DNA from: Pseudomonas baetica
GTDB lineage: Bacteria; Pseudomonadota; Gammaproteobacteria; Pseudomonadales; Pseudomonadaceae
Assembly (NCBI RefSeq): GCF_002813455.1
Contig: NZ_PHHE01000001.1
Coordinates: forward strand, 2,480,001 to 2,544,000
Length of the DNA: 64,000 nt
Reading direction: 5' to 3'
Shown: positions 7,243-16,994 of the stretch, piece by piece
Position numbering within the stretch: position 1 is the stretch's first letter
How the letters are laid out: each line of letters starts with the position of its first letter
The notes under the pieces: generated by a model
Seen by the model: only the letters and a program-made list of their open reading frames with translations
What the model was told of the DNA's origin: nothing
Databases searched by the model: none
Program-made: the position numbers and the translations under genes

Positions 7243-9162
7243 ATGAATAGCTGGTTCGGCAACATCAGCGTGAACATGAAATTGGGGCTGGGCTTTGGCC
7301 TTGTCCTGGCTCTGACTTGCGTCCTGGCCCTGACCGGCTGGACGAGCCTGGGCGGCCTGATTGACCGCAGCAACTGGATGAGCGACATCACCCAGCTCAA
7401 CGCCGGCCTGACCAAACTGCGCGTGGTGCGCCTGCAATACATGCTGACTAACGGCGATGAAACCGCCGCGCAGAATGTGCAGACCACCCTTGAAAGCTTC
7501 GCCGCACAGCAGCAAGCGCTAATCAGCAAATTCAAGAGCCCGGAAAACGTCAAACTGCTCAAGGAGCAGGCGGCAACTATCGCCGAATACCAGACGTCGC
7601 TGAACAAAATGCGCAACGCGTATCGCACCGGCAACAGCGCGCGCGACGTCATGAACACAAACGCCGAAAGCGCTTACAACCTGATCGAGTCGATCAGTAA
7701 GCGTGTTCAGCAGATGCCGCTGAGCGATCAGCGTTTCGAACAGTTCCAGACCATCACTGCCGCCAAGGAAGCGTTCATCCTCGCGCGCTATGAAGTGCGT
7801 GGCTACACCGCCAGCACCAATGCCGAAACCGAGCAGAAAGCCGTCGGCCAGATCGACCTGGCCATTGCCAGTCTCAAGCAACTGAACGTGCATTTTGCCG
7901 ATACCCAGCAAGACGCCTTGCGTCAGCTGGAAACGGCACTGACCAACTACCGCAGCGCATTGATGGCCTATAAAAACGCCAACAGCGAAGCCGTGCAGGC
8001 ACGTAAGGAAATGACCGATCAGGGCGCAGCGATCGTCACCACCAGCGAGCAGCTGTACCAGATCCAGCTTGATCGTCGTGACATCGAAAGCGCCCAGGCG
8101 CGCACCTTCCAGTTGATCAGCACCCTGCTGGCCCTGTTGGTTGGCGTGATTGCCGCCGTGATCATCACCCGTCAGATAACCCGTCCACTGCAAGAAACCC
8201 TGGCCGTGGTCGAGCGCATCGCCAGCGGCGACCTGTCGCAAAACGTCGTCGTCACCCGTCGCGACGAACTCGGCGTGCTGCAACAAGGCATCGCCCGCAT
8301 GGGCGTGACCCTGCGTGACCTGATCAACGGCATCCGCGACGGTGTGACCCAGATCGCCAGCGCCGCCGAAGAACTGTCGGCCGTGACCGAACAGACCAGC
8401 GCCGGGGTGAACAGCCAGAAGATCGAGACCGATCAGGTCGCCACCGCCATGCACGAGATGACCGCCACCGTGCAGGAAGTCGCGCGCAACGCCGAAGAAG
8501 CCTCGCAAGCTGCGGCCGCCGCTGACGGCGAAGCCCGTGAAGGCGACAAGGTTGTGAATGAGGCCATCGCTCAGATCGAACGTCTGGCCAGCGAAGTGGT
8601 GCGCTCCACTGAAGCCATGAGCGTGCTGCAACAGGAAAGCGACAAGATTGGCAGCGTCATGGACGTGATCAAGGCTGTTGCTGAACAGACCAACCTGCTG
8701 GCACTCAACGCCGCAATCGAAGCGGCCCGTGCCGGTGAAGCCGGGCGTGGTTTTGCCGTGGTGGCCGACGAAGTCCGTGGTCTGGCCCAGCGCACGCAGA
8801 AATCCACCGAAGAAATCGAAGGTCTGGTCGCCGGTCTGCAAAACGGCACCCAGCAAGTCTCGGCCGTAATGAACAACAGCCGCGCCCTGACCGACAGCAG
8901 CGTCGCCCTGACCCGCAAGGCCGGGGTATCCCTGGAAAACATCACCCGCACGGTGTCGAACATCCAGTCGATGAACCAGCAGATCGCCGCCGCTGCCGAA
9001 CAGCAAAGCGCCGTGGCTGAAGAGATCAGCCGCAGCATTATTAATGTGCGCGACGTGTCTGAGCAGACCGCAGCGGCCAGCGACGAAACCGCCGCCTCCA
9101 GTGTTGAACTGGCGCGGTTGGGTGGTCAGTTGCAGCAGATGGTGAGCCACTTCCGCGTTTGA
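7243..9162 (+). CDS. Methyl-accepting chemotaxis protein with helical bimodular (McpS-like) sensor domain
   Basis: A 639-residue chemoreceptor. The start is the ATG at 7243, 5 bp after TGGAGGAA; an in-frame codon 90 bp upstream would add a non-membrane leader. Layout: cytoplasmic [10 protein letters not shown], membrane helix 1 (about 12-33), an all-helical periplasmic sensor of about 250 residues, membrane helix 2 (about 287-309), HAMP domain (about 310-362) and the signalling domain with the conserved tip [19 protein letters not shown] (about residue 480). The sensor length fits the HBM class, whose founder McpS in P. putida binds TCA-cycle acids; the ligand here is not shown. A methylation helix Q/E pattern is visible but no C-terminal pentapeptide for CheR binding. 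Confidence 0.9.
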   Translation: MNSWFGNISVNMKLGLGFGLVLALTCVLALTGWTSLGGLIDRSNWMSDITQLNAGLTKLRVVRLQYMLTNGDETAAQNVQTTLESFAAQQQALISKFKSPENVKLLKEQAATIAEYQTSLNKMRNAYRTGNSARDVMNTNAESAYNLIESISKRVQQMPLSDQRFEQFQTITAAKEAFILARYEVRGYTASTNAETEQKAVGQIDLAIASLKQLNVHFADTQQDALRQLETALTNYRSALMAYKNANSEAVQARKEMTDQGAAIVTTSEQLYQIQLDRRDIESAQARTFQLISTLLALLVGVIAAVIITRQITRPLQETLAVVERIASGDLSQNVVVTRRDELGVLQQGIARMGVTLRDLINGIRDGVTQIASAAEELSAVTEQTSAGVNSQKIETDQVATAMHEMTATVQEVARNAEEASQAAAAADGEAREGDKVVNEAIAQIERLASEVVRSTEAMSVLQQESDKIGSVMDVIKAVAEQTNLLALNAAIEAARAGEAGRGFAVVADEVRGLAQRTQKSTEEIEGLVAGLQNGTQQVSAVMNNSRALTDSSVALTRKAGVSLENITRTVSNIQSMNQQIAAAAEQQSAVAEEISRSIINVRDVSEQTAAASDETAASSVELARLGGQLQQMVSHFRV

Positions 9163-9185
9163 TCCTGATTTAGCGCTGAAGCTAC

Positions 9186-9288
9186 AACGCATCGCGAGCA
9201 GGCGAAGGCCTACAAGAAATGGTGTTGATCACAGATTATGTGAACGACGCCAATCCCCTGTAGGCCTTCGCCTGCTCGCGATTGCGTT
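9186..9288. repeat. REP-type inverted repeat
   Basis: Arms 9186-9214 and 9259-9288 are nearly perfect inverted copies (core CGCGAGCAGGCGAAGGCCTACA). They lie between the chemoreceptor stop and the convergent higA stop and could fold as a terminator for either. Confidence 0.8.
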
Positions 9289-9308
9289 AGACCTGTCACG
9301 GCATCCCG

Positions 9309-9782
9309 TCAAACCACACCGTGCATAAAAAACTCGACCGGCACTTTAAAGAACTCGGCGAATCCCTTTATCTGTGCAACGGTCATTTTTCGCTTGTTAT
9401 TCAATATCTCTGAAACGGCACTCTGGGTCGCAATCTCAGACAAGTCCTTCTGTTTGACGCCTCTTTCCGACAGCAGAAACGCCAGCGCTTCAGATTGGGA
9501 CGAATAAGCAATCAACACCGTTTCATTTTCGTACTCATAAACCCGATCAGCCACAAACTCCGCAAATCTTGCTGCTGCATGATCTTCGGTGCTTGCGTGG
9601 GAATAAAGCTCATCAATCAAGGCCATTCGCACTTGCAGATCGTCATCATTTTTTATCGGATCATGGCAGGCAGACAACAACTTGGACAAAGTCGCTAGCT
9701 GATCGCCCAGTCCCTCAAGCATGGGTGAAATATCGGCTATGAAGGAATCCAGTCCTGTCGCTTCGACTTTATTACGCTTCAT
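9309..9782 (-). CDS. HigA-like antitoxin with C-terminal HTH
   Basis: A 157-residue protein, the second gene of a two-gene toxin-antitoxin unit. The start used is ATG at 9782 because the GTG three codons upstream is itself part of the ribosome site AAGGTG. The C-terminal third is a Cro/CI-type helix-turn-helix (KQKDLSEIATQSAVSEILNNKRKMTVAQIKGFAEFF), as in COG5499 HigA proteins. The helical N-terminal part should bind and neutralise the toxin. As in other higBA units, the toxin gene comes first. The protein probably represses the operon through the palindrome at 10242-10260. Confidence 0.85.
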   Translation of the reverse strand: MKRNKVEATGLDSFIADISPMLEGLGDQLATLSKLLSACHDPIKNDDDLQVRMALIDELYSHASTEDHAAARFAEFVADRVYEYENETVLIAYSSQSEALAFLLSERGVKQKDLSEIATQSAVSEILNNKRKMTVAQIKGFAEFFKVPVEFFMHGVV

Positions 9783-9835
9783 TGAGATCACCTTTATTTT
9801 CGTTAAACATAAATAGCGTATTTCATTCTGGCCAA

Positions 9836-10189
9836 CTACTTGACATCACCCTTCCACCATTTGTCATATCCGGCATGGGGAAGAATGTCTTTGATATAGA
9901 TAGTGCCAGTCTTCGTGTTGATCCACGTAATGACACGGCACTCGTTTTTCTTGATATCAAAAACGTAAATATCAAGCGGACCTTTCTTGCTCGTCAGCCT
10001 CAGTTTCGAGTGAGGGATACGATCGACGTTCCAACCTGAGGCGCTGGCCCAGTCTTGACGAAGCTTCTCAAACGACTCGAAGCGCAGCGATGCTCTGTCG
10101 AAGATGGTTAGCCACAAGGTGAGAGGATCTCTCCACTGGCCATGAGTCTCAATGGCCCGCGCAACCGCCGCTTTTGTGATCACTCTCAT
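9836..10189 (-). CDS. HigB-type mRNA interferase toxin
   Basis: A 117-residue toxin, first gene of the pair, 53 bp ahead of the antitoxin. The core matches the HigB family (PF09907 type): a helical N-terminus, the strand KGPLDIYVFDIKKNECRVITWINTKTGTIYIKDILPHAGYDKW, ending in the family's H-A-x-Y-D-K motif near residue 106-112. Relatives are ribosome-associated RelE-fold endonucleases that cut translated mRNA. It is about 15 residues longer than usual at the N-terminus and in the loop before the core. Confidence 0.82.
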   Translation of the reverse strand: MRVITKAAVARAIETHGQWRDPLTLWLTIFDRASLRFESFEKLRQDWASASGWNVDRIPHSKLRLTSKKGPLDIYVFDIKKNECRVITWINTKTGTIYIKDILPHAGYDKWWKGDVK

Positions 10190-10241
10190 ACAATTATCGG
10201 TTCTGGTATCCCTACATGCGGCAAAATTATCTCAAATACAT

Positions 10242-10260
10242 ATATCTGTAAAGCAGATAT
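10242..10260. promoter_or_regulatory. Palindromic operator upstream of higBA
   Basis: ATATCTG (10242-10248), 5 bp, CAGATAT (10254-10260): a perfect 7-bp inverted repeat 53 bp upstream of the toxin start, a likely site for autorepression by the antitoxin. Confidence 0.55.
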
Positions 10261-10280
10261 TTTTAGCTCCACAGAACAAA

Positions 10281-10316
10281 CCCGAAGCTAAATGTATCAG
10301 TGGCTTCGGGCTTTTT
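10281..10316. terminator. Terminator after the DUF1329 gene
   Basis: Stem CCCGAAGC (10281-10288) / GCTTCGGG (10303-10310) with CTTTTTC on one side and a weaker U-rich run on the other. It lies between the DUF1329 stop and higB and may serve the minus-strand operon. Confidence 0.6.
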
Positions 10317-10345
10317 CTGTCAGTGGTGGACCTAGACTTCAGCCA

Positions 10346-11719
10346 TTACCGCGTCCCACGCTGCCGCAACGCCGACGGCATGAAGTACGCGTCCTCAGGC
10401 ACAGGCTGGGCGAAGTCGACGGTTTCCGATTCTTCGTTGTCGAGGTTCTGCACGTAGTAACGGCGCGCCTGCAAGTCGTGGAAAACGTCGAGCGCACTCC
10501 AGGTGGTGGGCAGGTCGTAGAAGTTTTTCAGGTAGGCCATCGACACGCGCCACAACTCCCCTCGCCCGTCGTATTGATCGACCAGCGCAGCCCCCCAGCT
10601 GTCCTCATCCAGAAACAGCACGCGCTTGGAATAGATGTGCCGCGAACCGGGTTTGAGGTTGCCTTCCACCACCCACACGCGGTGCAGCTCATAGCGGGTG
10701 AATTGCGGGTTGAGGTGACCGGGGGTAAGCAGTTGCGCGTACTTCACGTCGGGGCTGGCGACTTTGTAGTTGTTGTAGGGGATGTAGATTTCCTGCTTGC
10801 CCTTGAGCTTCCAGTCGTAGCGATCCGGCGAGCCGTTGAACAGGTCGGTGTCGTCGGCAGTGCGCAGGCCATCGGACGAGGCGATTGGCGTGTCGTACGC
10901 AAGGTTCGGCGCGCGGCGCACACGGCGTTGGCCGGCGTCGTAGATCCAGGCCTGGCGCGCATCCTTGAGCTGATCGAGGGTTTCGTGCACCAGTGCGGCG
11001 CCGCCGGCCAGCCGTGCCGGGCTTTTCACAAATGCCACGTAGTAGAAGAGGATGTTCTTCAGATCGGCGAACTGCCCGCCGGGACGGTAATAGTTGAACA
11101 GCGCTTCCTGCTGCGAGGTCACCAGCGCGAAGCTGCCGTTGCGCTGGACCGGCGCTTCGGAGGCACGCCGTACAACGTAGATGCCGCGATACCGGGTGAT
11201 GTGATTCCACAGCACTTCGACGCCATACTTGGGCACCGGAAACGGCACGCCGCCATAGGCATCGGAGAACCCGCTGCCACCTTCGAGCAGCTTGGCCGAA
11301 GTCGCGTTTTTCAGGGTGTTGTCGTACAGCCATTGCGGCGCCGAACCTGATCGACGCGAAGGATAGACCGGCATCTGGAAGGTGTCGGGGTAGCTGTTGA
11401 AGAGCGCAATCTGGCCCGGGCTGAGATGGGATTTGTACTGGTCGAGGTTGGCTTTGGTGATGGTGAACAGCGGTTTGTCCGCCGCAAACGGGTCCGGGTG
11501 ATGCTGGCCCGGTTTGTAGCCGGCCGGGGCCTGGGTGATGCCGCCGGTCCACGCGGGGATGGTGCCGGCGGCGTTGCCGGCACGCTCGGCGCCCATGGGG
11601 GTCAGGGTAGTTTTCAGTTGTTCGGCTTGTTGCGGGGTGATGGCGGCTAGAGCGGTGCTGGCAGCCAGGCCCATAACGAGCGCCAGCGTGGTCTTGGTCA
11701 ATCGTGAAGTGTGAAACAT
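10346..11719 (-). CDS. DUF1329 periplasmic lipid-binding-type protein
   Basis: A 457-residue exported protein with a signal peptide ending in STALA. It has the DUF1329 features: an early GAERAGNAAGTIPAWTGG motif, then PDPFAADKPLFTI and a C-terminal region with VWVVEGNLKPGSRHIYSKRVLFLDEDSWG. The family has a LolB-like fold and is usually paired with a DUF1302 outer-membrane protein, as here. The substrate is presumed to be a hydrophobic molecule, which is inference from fold and pairing. It is the last gene of the run; 149 bp containing a REP separates it from the DUF1302 gene. Confidence 0.85.
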   Translation of the reverse strand: MFHTSRLTKTTLALVMGLAASTALAAITPQQAEQLKTTLTPMGAERAGNAAGTIPAWTGGITQAPAGYKPGQHHPDPFAADKPLFTITKANLDQYKSHLSPGQIALFNSYPDTFQMPVYPSRRSGSAPQWLYDNTLKNATSAKLLEGGSGFSDAYGGVPFPVPKYGVEVLWNHITRYRGIYVVRRASEAPVQRNGSFALVTSQQEALFNYYRPGGQFADLKNILFYYVAFVKSPARLAGGAALVHETLDQLKDARQAWIYDAGQRRVRRAPNLAYDTPIASSDGLRTADDTDLFNGSPDRYDWKLKGKQEIYIPYNNYKVASPDVKYAQLLTPGHLNPQFTRYELHRVWVVEGNLKPGSRHIYSKRVLFLDEDSWGAALVDQYDGRGELWRVSMAYLKNFYDLPTTWSALDVFHDLQARRYYVQNLDNEESETVDFAQPVPEDAYFMPSALRQRGTR

Positions 11720-11741
11720 GATCTTCTCCAGAATGCAGAAA

Positions 11742-11836
11742 CCTGTGGGAGCTGGCTGGCCAGCGATTACGGTGGATCAGCCACCATTGATGTCGAATGT
11801 GCTGCCGTCATCGCGGGCAAGCCCGCTCCCACAGGG
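11742..11836. repeat. REP pair
   Basis: Imperfect inverted units CCTGTGGGAGCTGGCTGG (from 11742) and CAAGCCCGCTCCCACAGG (to 11836) lie between the DUF1302 stop and the DUF1329 start. They may stabilise or attenuate the transcript between the two genes. Confidence 0.75.
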
Positions 11837-11868
11837 GGCCGGGGTGCCGCAAGATTTGTTCTGGGCAA

Positions 11869-13827
11869 TCAAAGGAAATACTTGAGGTTGAACCCGACGT
11901 TGTCGCGATCGCGAATGCCGTTGTTCTGCCCGCCGCCGTAGAACTCGGTGTATTGCAACTCGGCCTCGAGCTTGTTCTGGTAGTTGGCCTTGATCCCCAG
12001 CGTGTAGGCCTTGCGACCTTCGATGGTGTTGCCGGCCTGATAGCTGTTGCCCTTGAAGTCGTCCTTGTAGACGACGTAAGGCGAAACGTTGACCCCGGCA
12101 TACACGTCGTTCCACGTGCCGTTGAGCATCGCTGTGTAGCTGTAGGAATCGCGGTTGACCTGATCGTCACGCTCACCGCCGGACACATAGGAATAGTTAC
12201 CGGTGCCGGCGTAATAACGATTGCTGCCGTCGAAAGCGGTGTATTGCAGGTTGCTGCCGCGCAGGTGTTCGGAGGCCAGTTCGAAGATGCCGAACAGCGA
12301 GTCGAACGAAGCCGTGGGGCCGAAGTTGTAGATGGTGCCCAGCGAGGTGTTGAACGCTTCGACGCGCTCGGCGTTGTTGATCTGGCTGTCGAGGGTGACC
12401 ATTTGCCCGCCGACATTGATCGACTGGCCCGTTACCGCCGCAGCCGCACCGTTGGCCAGATCGCCGATCAGGTCGTTGGTGGCCGCAACGCCAATGGGCA
12501 AGTTCGGTCGATAAGCCACTTCACCGAACACCGAGGCCTCGCCCAACGTGGTGTTGAAGCTGAAACCGTACATGCGAATGTCTTCGGCATAGCGCCGATG
12601 CGCCTGGATATTGCCCATCACATCCGCCGTGGCCAGACCGTTGGCCAACGCCCCGGCCTGACTGCCGGCAACGCCCGTCAGCAGATTGGTCAGCGCATCC
12701 ATGTCGATGCCGTTGTACCCACCCAGATCCGCCGCGATGGTCGGTTCCTTGGCGTGGTAATTGACCATGTACAACCCAAACTCGGTGCTGTTGAGCTGCT
12801 CGGCGATGTAGCGAAAGGCAAAGCCGAACTGGCCATCGTTGCGCGCGTTGTAATCCTTGCCGATGCTCGCCACTTTCAGCGTGTTGCCATACGCCGGCGT
12901 CACGCCGTTGGCGTACAGGCCAGTGGTTTGCAGGGCGGAGTTGAGCAACGGGTTGTTGCCCAGCGCGCTGTACAAACCGATGACGTTGCCAAAACCCGGC
13001 ACCGGAGTATCAAGCGCGGTGCCGCTGAAATTGTTGTAACCGGTGTTGCCACCGTCGGCGAACAGGTCGGTCTGCGAGTAGAACGTGCCGACCGGATCGA
13101 TGCGGGTTTCCTTCCAGTTGGTCTGGTAGAAACTCTCCAGGGTCAGGCTGTCAGTCAGGCCGATGTTGAAGCTCAGCGCCTCCACCGGTACCAGCACTTC
13201 CTTGACCTCGGCGCCGGGCAAACGGTACTTCGCCGCGTCCACCGGATTGGTGGTGTTGATGCCGCCGCGATAGAAAATCCCCTCGCCCCAGTTGAACACC
13301 TGACGACCGACGCGCGCCGTCACCGGCATCTGCGCGACGTCCCAACTGCCGTGGACGTAAGCGTCGAGCATCTCGATCCGGCTGCCGGCGATGTCTCGGG
13401 TCTGACTGGTGAAGCGGTCGTCCTGCGGGTAGCTCTGACTCGGTTGCGACGGATTGTTGTTGCGGTAGTAATCGTTGCGCTTGTCCATCAGTTGGGTGTC
13501 GTAGAACGCGGTGCCGCGCACGAACAAGCCGTAGTTCTGATAGTTGGCCTCAAGCTCGGAGGTGATCTTGTACACCTCGGAAACCAGCCCGGTGTCGAAG
13601 TTGCGATTACCGTCGTTGGTATTAACGTCATCGTTGGTTTTGTCGCGACCCTGCACCCGCCATAAGCGACCATAAGACAAGGTCGTGTCGAACGAGCCGG
13701 TGACCTGTTTATCCAGCACACTGAACTCGGCGGCCTGCACCCCGTCGACCGCGCAGAATTGCAGCAGCCCTGCCAGGCCGACACCGGGTAGCGCCGCGCC
13801 GGACAGGCGCAATCGAGTACTGATCAT
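11869..13827 (-). CDS. DUF1302 outer-membrane barrel-type protein
   Basis: A 652-residue exported protein. The signal peptide is unusual in ending near VQAAEF. The rest is rich in alternating polar and aromatic strands (for example GSFDTTLSYGRLWRVQGRD, GRQVFNWGEGIFYRGG) and ends in a terminal Phe-Leu (LKYFL), as for outer-membrane barrels. The motif VNWGE/FNWGEG is typical of DUF1302. Such proteins sit next to DUF1329 genes and are thought to move hydrophobic compounds across the outer membrane. It starts 47 bp after the phospholipase-like gene stop and so is likely co-transcribed with it. Confidence 0.85.
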   Translation of the reverse strand: MISTRLRLSGAALPGVGLAGLLQFCAVDGVQAAEFSVLDKQVTGSFDTTLSYGRLWRVQGRDKTNDDVNTNDGNRNFDTGLVSEVYKITSELEANYQNYGLFVRGTAFYDTQLMDKRNDYYRNNNPSQPSQSYPQDDRFTSQTRDIAGSRIEMLDAYVHGSWDVAQMPVTARVGRQVFNWGEGIFYRGGINTTNPVDAAKYRLPGAEVKEVLVPVEALSFNIGLTDSLTLESFYQTNWKETRIDPVGTFYSQTDLFADGGNTGYNNFSGTALDTPVPGFGNVIGLYSALGNNPLLNSALQTTGLYANGVTPAYGNTLKVASIGKDYNARNDGQFGFAFRYIAEQLNSTEFGLYMVNYHAKEPTIAADLGGYNGIDMDALTNLLTGVAGSQAGALANGLATADVMGNIQAHRRYAEDIRMYGFSFNTTLGEASVFGEVAYRPNLPIGVAATNDLIGDLANGAAAAVTGQSINVGGQMVTLDSQINNAERVEAFNTSLGTIYNFGPTASFDSLFGIFELASEHLRGSNLQYTAFDGSNRYYAGTGNYSYVSGGERDDQVNRDSYSYTAMLNGTWNDVYAGVNVSPYVVYKDDFKGNSYQAGNTIEGRKAYTLGIKANYQNKLEAELQYTEFYGGGQNNGIRDRDNVGFNLKYFL

Positions 13828-13874
13828 CTATTCCTCCTTCCCTTTTTTTATTGTTTTTTGTCCTGCCGCGATGG

Positions 13875-15164
13875 CTAGGGCACGAGTCCCGCACTGACAT
13901 AAATCCGGCTGTGTGCGCCGAAATGGCCGAGCAGTCTGAACAGTTGTTGATTGAGTGCCGGATGGTCGAAATCTTCGCGGCGTAACTGATTGCCGCTGCT
14001 GAAATCACTGGTGACCGGCGCCGTTTCCAGCCACTGGCCGATGGCTTCATCGAACGCGGCGGAGTCATCAACAGACTCGGCGCTGACCACCTCACGCAGG
14101 TAGTCCACGGAGTACGGCGGATACTGTTTGTCTTGGGAAAAATCGGTGTAAGCGTCGAGCATCGGATGCGCTTGCCCGGTGCGCAGCAAGCGTCGCAGCC
14201 AGGTCGATTGGTATTTCTCGATTTCCATATGTCGGGTGGCAACACGCTCGATTGACGCTTGTTTGTCGCCCGAAAAACCGGCCAGCGCCTTACCTTCCAG
14301 CAGCAGAAGACTGGCAAGATCGACGCCGGGTAATGGCTTGGCGTGATAAGGCTGGGTCAGGTCCTGGACGTGGTGCAGGCCCCAGCCGAGAAAGCGATAA
14401 CCCCAATAAGGATGACCGCTGGCAAACGCCAGTCGCGCCAGGCCCATGTACTGATACGCACGCCAGTCTGGCCAGCTGCGCTCGAGGAAACCGGCAGCCG
14501 CATACACCACCGCGCTTTCATGGAAGAAGCCCATATGGAACGGCGCCTGCGAGCTGTACTGGAAACGCGCATCGCCGAACGGTTGCGGGCCGAAACCGTA
14601 CAGCGCGCCGACGTCGCCAGGGTTGTCGCTGAACAGATTGATGTCGTGGCCGTAATCCGGCTCATCAGCAGCGCTGGCGAGCACCGCAAGAGGCACGACT
14701 TTTTCGCCTTCAGCGACAACGATGAAGCGCTGGCGATTCCACGGCGAGAGCGTCTGCTCGACCATGACTTGCTCGGCGCTGAGGTGTTCGCGCTCCGGCA
14801 GATCCTTGCCTGGCATTGGCTGGATCACCATCGCCAGATGAATCTGTGGATTGATGCGCAGCGCGGTGAAGAAATCGTGGCGCAGATTGTCCCCCGGCAC
14901 GGCGGGCAATTGCAGATTGTCGGGGCGCGGAGGGTATTGGGCGAAGTGCTCGCGGGCGAAGCTTTCCTGTTGCTCGAGCAGCGCAACCACGGCCGGATAT
15001 TGCTGCACAAGAAACTGCTCCAGCGGCTCGACTTCAATGCCTGAAGCGTCACGCAGCGCTGGCAAATCCTGCAACGCCAGGTAGCTGCCCACCGTATGGT
15101 TCGACCAGCCCCAAGCAGTCGGGGCCGTTGCAAAAAGCAGCAACAGGAGGAATGTCAGCTTCAT
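13875..15164 (-). CDS. Secreted phospholipase C / S1-P1 nuclease-like zinc protein
   Basis: A 429-residue exported protein. The signal peptide (MKLTFLLLLLFATAPTAWG) leaves Trp as the first mature residue (WSNHTVGSYLA), which is the classic arrangement in zinc-dependent phospholipase C and P1 nuclease, where the free N-terminal Trp binds zinc. Further expected ligands are visible: YGHDINLFSDNPGD, FFHESAVVYAAAG and LHHVQDLTQPYHAK (H-x3-D-x5-H-type motif). It is longer than B. cereus PLC by an inserted middle section. It could release glycerol ethers or head groups from phospholipids for the adjacent kinase and flavoproteins; that link is inferred. Confidence 0.65.
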   Translation of the reverse strand: MKLTFLLLLLFATAPTAWGWSNHTVGSYLALQDLPALRDASGIEVEPLEQFLVQQYPAVVALLEQQESFAREHFAQYPPRPDNLQLPAVPGDNLRHDFFTALRINPQIHLAMVIQPMPGKDLPEREHLSAEQVMVEQTLSPWNRQRFIVVAEGEKVVPLAVLASAADEPDYGHDINLFSDNPGDVGALYGFGPQPFGDARFQYSSQAPFHMGFFHESAVVYAAAGFLERSWPDWRAYQYMGLARLAFASGHPYWGYRFLGWGLHHVQDLTQPYHAKPLPGVDLASLLLLEGKALAGFSGDKQASIERVATRHMEIEKYQSTWLRRLLRTGQAHPMLDAYTDFSQDKQYPPYSVDYLREVVSAESVDDSAAFDEAIGQWLETAPVTSDFSSGNQLRREDFDHPALNQQLFRLLGHFGAHSRIYVSAGLVP

Positions 15165-15298
15165 TGCTTGTGATTCTTATTGGAGATGCCGAGGGGGATG
15201 AGCCTAACAACCGCCCCCGCCGCTGACACTGTCCAATCTCACCAGAAAAGGTCTCCGATGGCGCCATTTACCCGTTATCAAAAACACCACCGTCCCCC

Positions 15299-15386
15299 TG
15301 TGGGAGCGAGCCTGCTCGCGAATGCGGTGGGTCAGTGAAGTCATTAGTGACTGACACTCCGCTTTCGCGAGCAGGCTCGCTCCCAC
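15299..15386. repeat. REP pair
   Basis: Inverted copies of TGTGGGAGCGAGCCTGCTCG (15299 onward) and CGAGCAGGCTCGCTCCCAC (to 15386) with a 45-bp centre. They separate the FGGY kinase from the phospholipase-like gene. Confidence 0.9.
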
Positions 15387-15405
15387 CGGGATTTACAGTG
15401 TTCTG

Positions 15406-16974
15406 TCAGGCGGGGTAACCGGTGATTTTGCGGATGCTCTGATACAGAGGCTTGAGTTGGCGGTACATGCGCAGGTAGACCTCTTTGTACAGTTGCTCGT
15501 AGATTTTTTGCGCCTCGGGTTGCGGCATGAACACCGCGCCCACCCGAGTCATCGCCGCGATTGCGGTAGGGAAATCCGCATGCAGCCCCAACCCTACCGC
15601 GCAGCAAATCGCCGCGCCCAGGCCGGACGCTTCGTACACGTGCGGACGCTCGGCGGGCAGGCCAAAAATGTTCGCCGTCAGCTGCATCGCCGCATCACTT
15701 TGCGAACCGCCGCCAGCAACACGCAGCCGTTTGACCGACACCTTCGAACGCCGCTCGATGTTCTCCAGGCCCTGACGCAACGCATACGCCAGCCCTTCCA
15801 GAATCGCCCGGTAAATATGCGCGCGGGTGTGCACATCGCCGAAGCCGATCATCGCGCCTTTCGCCTCGACACCTGGCTCACGAATCCCCGGCGACCAATA
15901 CGGTTGCAGCATCAAGCCCATCGACCCCGGCGGCACCGCATCAACCAGTGCATCGAACAACTGCTCAGGCTCGATACCCTGCTCTTTCGCCTGCTGCATC
16001 TCGCGCAAACCGAACTCGTTCTTGAACCAGCTGACCATCCAGTAACCGCGATAAATCATCACCTCGCAGTTGTACTGATCCGGCACCGCCGATGGATATG
16101 GCGGGATCAACGGGACGATTTCCAGATAGCGCGAGCGGGTGCTGGTAATCGTCGCCGTGGTGCCGTAGGACAGGCACACCGTGCTCGCATCGACCACGCC
16201 AGAGCCGACCACTTCGCAAGCCTTGTCGGCGCCGGCAGCGATCAGCGGCAGCCCTTCGGGAATCCCGGTGTGGCGGCTGGCTTGCGCGGTGATGTAGCCG
16301 AGGGTTTCACCGGGTTTGTGCAGGGTCGGCAGTTGCTCGGGGCGCACGACCAGGGCCTGCCATTTCCAGTCACTCGGCGCAGCCCATTTCAGGCGTTTGA
16401 AGTCGAACGGCAGGTAGCCGACGCAGCAACCCACAGAGTCGACAAAACGCCCACACAAGCGATGGGTGAGAAACCCCGAGAGCAGCAAAAACTTGTCGGT
16501 CGCCGCCCACACGTCAGGTTGATGCTTGGCGATCCAGTTGGCCTCGGCCTGGGCGCGAAAATGGTCCACGGTGGCCTGCGCACCGACCAGTTTGAACAGC
16601 CACCCCCACGGCCCTTTTATTCCACCTTCGACCTCACTCTGGCGTTGATCAAGCCACAGAATCGCCGGGCGCAACGGTTTGCCTTCGGCATCGACATTGA
16701 TCACGGTGCCGCGCTGTGTGGTCAGGGAAACGCCGGCAATCTCTGAGCGATCAATGCCGGTTTGTTGCCAGACTTGCTGGCAGGCCTCGCCGAGTTTCGC
16801 CCAGTAATATTCCGGATCCTGCTCGGCCCAGCCCGGTTGCGTCGAGTAATAGGCCTGCAACTCGACTTTGCCTTTACCGAGCAAATTACCCTGCAGATCG
16901 AAGAGCAGCGCGCGCACGCTCTGGGTGCCGTTGTCGATGGCCAGCAGGTAACGCTTGTTCGGGTGGTTATCCAT
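15406..16974 (-). CDS. FGGY-family carbohydrate kinase
   Basis: A 522-residue cytoplasmic sugar/polyol kinase. The start is ATG at 16974 ([19 protein letters not shown]) with AGAGAG upstream; longer frames upstream are the shadow of the GlpD-like gene. Features: phosphate-1 motif [15 protein letters not shown], substrate region [19 protein letters not shown], and the C-terminal [23 protein letters not shown] adenosine motif with [16 protein letters not shown]. It belongs to the xylulokinase/glycerol kinase superfamily. It lies 20 bp after a GlpD-like gene, so a polyol or glycerol-like substrate whose phosphate is then oxidised fits best; an erythritol-type pathway (kinase plus GlpD-like dehydrogenase) is an alternative. 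Confidence 0.85.
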   Translation of the reverse strand: MDNHPNKRYLLAIDNGTQSVRALLFDLQGNLLGKGKVELQAYYSTQPGWAEQDPEYYWAKLGEACQQVWQQTGIDRSEIAGVSLTTQRGTVINVDAEGKPLRPAILWLDQRQSEVEGGIKGPWGWLFKLVGAQATVDHFRAQAEANWIAKHQPDVWAATDKFLLLSGFLTHRLCGRFVDSVGCCVGYLPFDFKRLKWAAPSDWKWQALVVRPEQLPTLHKPGETLGYITAQASRHTGIPEGLPLIAAGADKACEVVGSGVVDASTVCLSYGTTATITSTRSRYLEIVPLIPPYPSAVPDQYNCEVMIYRGYWMVSWFKNEFGLREMQQAKEQGIEPEQLFDALVDAVPPGSMGLMLQPYWSPGIREPGVEAKGAMIGFGDVHTRAHIYRAILEGLAYALRQGLENIERRSKVSVKRLRVAGGGSQSDAAMQLTANIFGLPAERPHVYEASGLGAAICCAVGLGLHADFPTAIAAMTRVGAVFMPQPEAQKIYEQLYKEVYLRMYRQLKPLYQSIRKITGYPA

Positions 16975-16994
16975 GGAGCTCTCTTCTGGGGGCA

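Noticed and set aside
7519..9192. 557-codon minus-strand ORF across the chemoreceptor gene
   Set aside because: It is exactly antisense to a gene with complete chemoreceptor domains; its Gly/His/Phe-rich translation has no recognisable domain and reflects the GC-rich third codon positions of the sense gene.
11797..13665. 622-codon plus-strand ORF across the DUF1302 gene
   Set aside because: Shadow of the minus-strand barrel gene, which has a signal peptide and family motifs; the antisense product has none.
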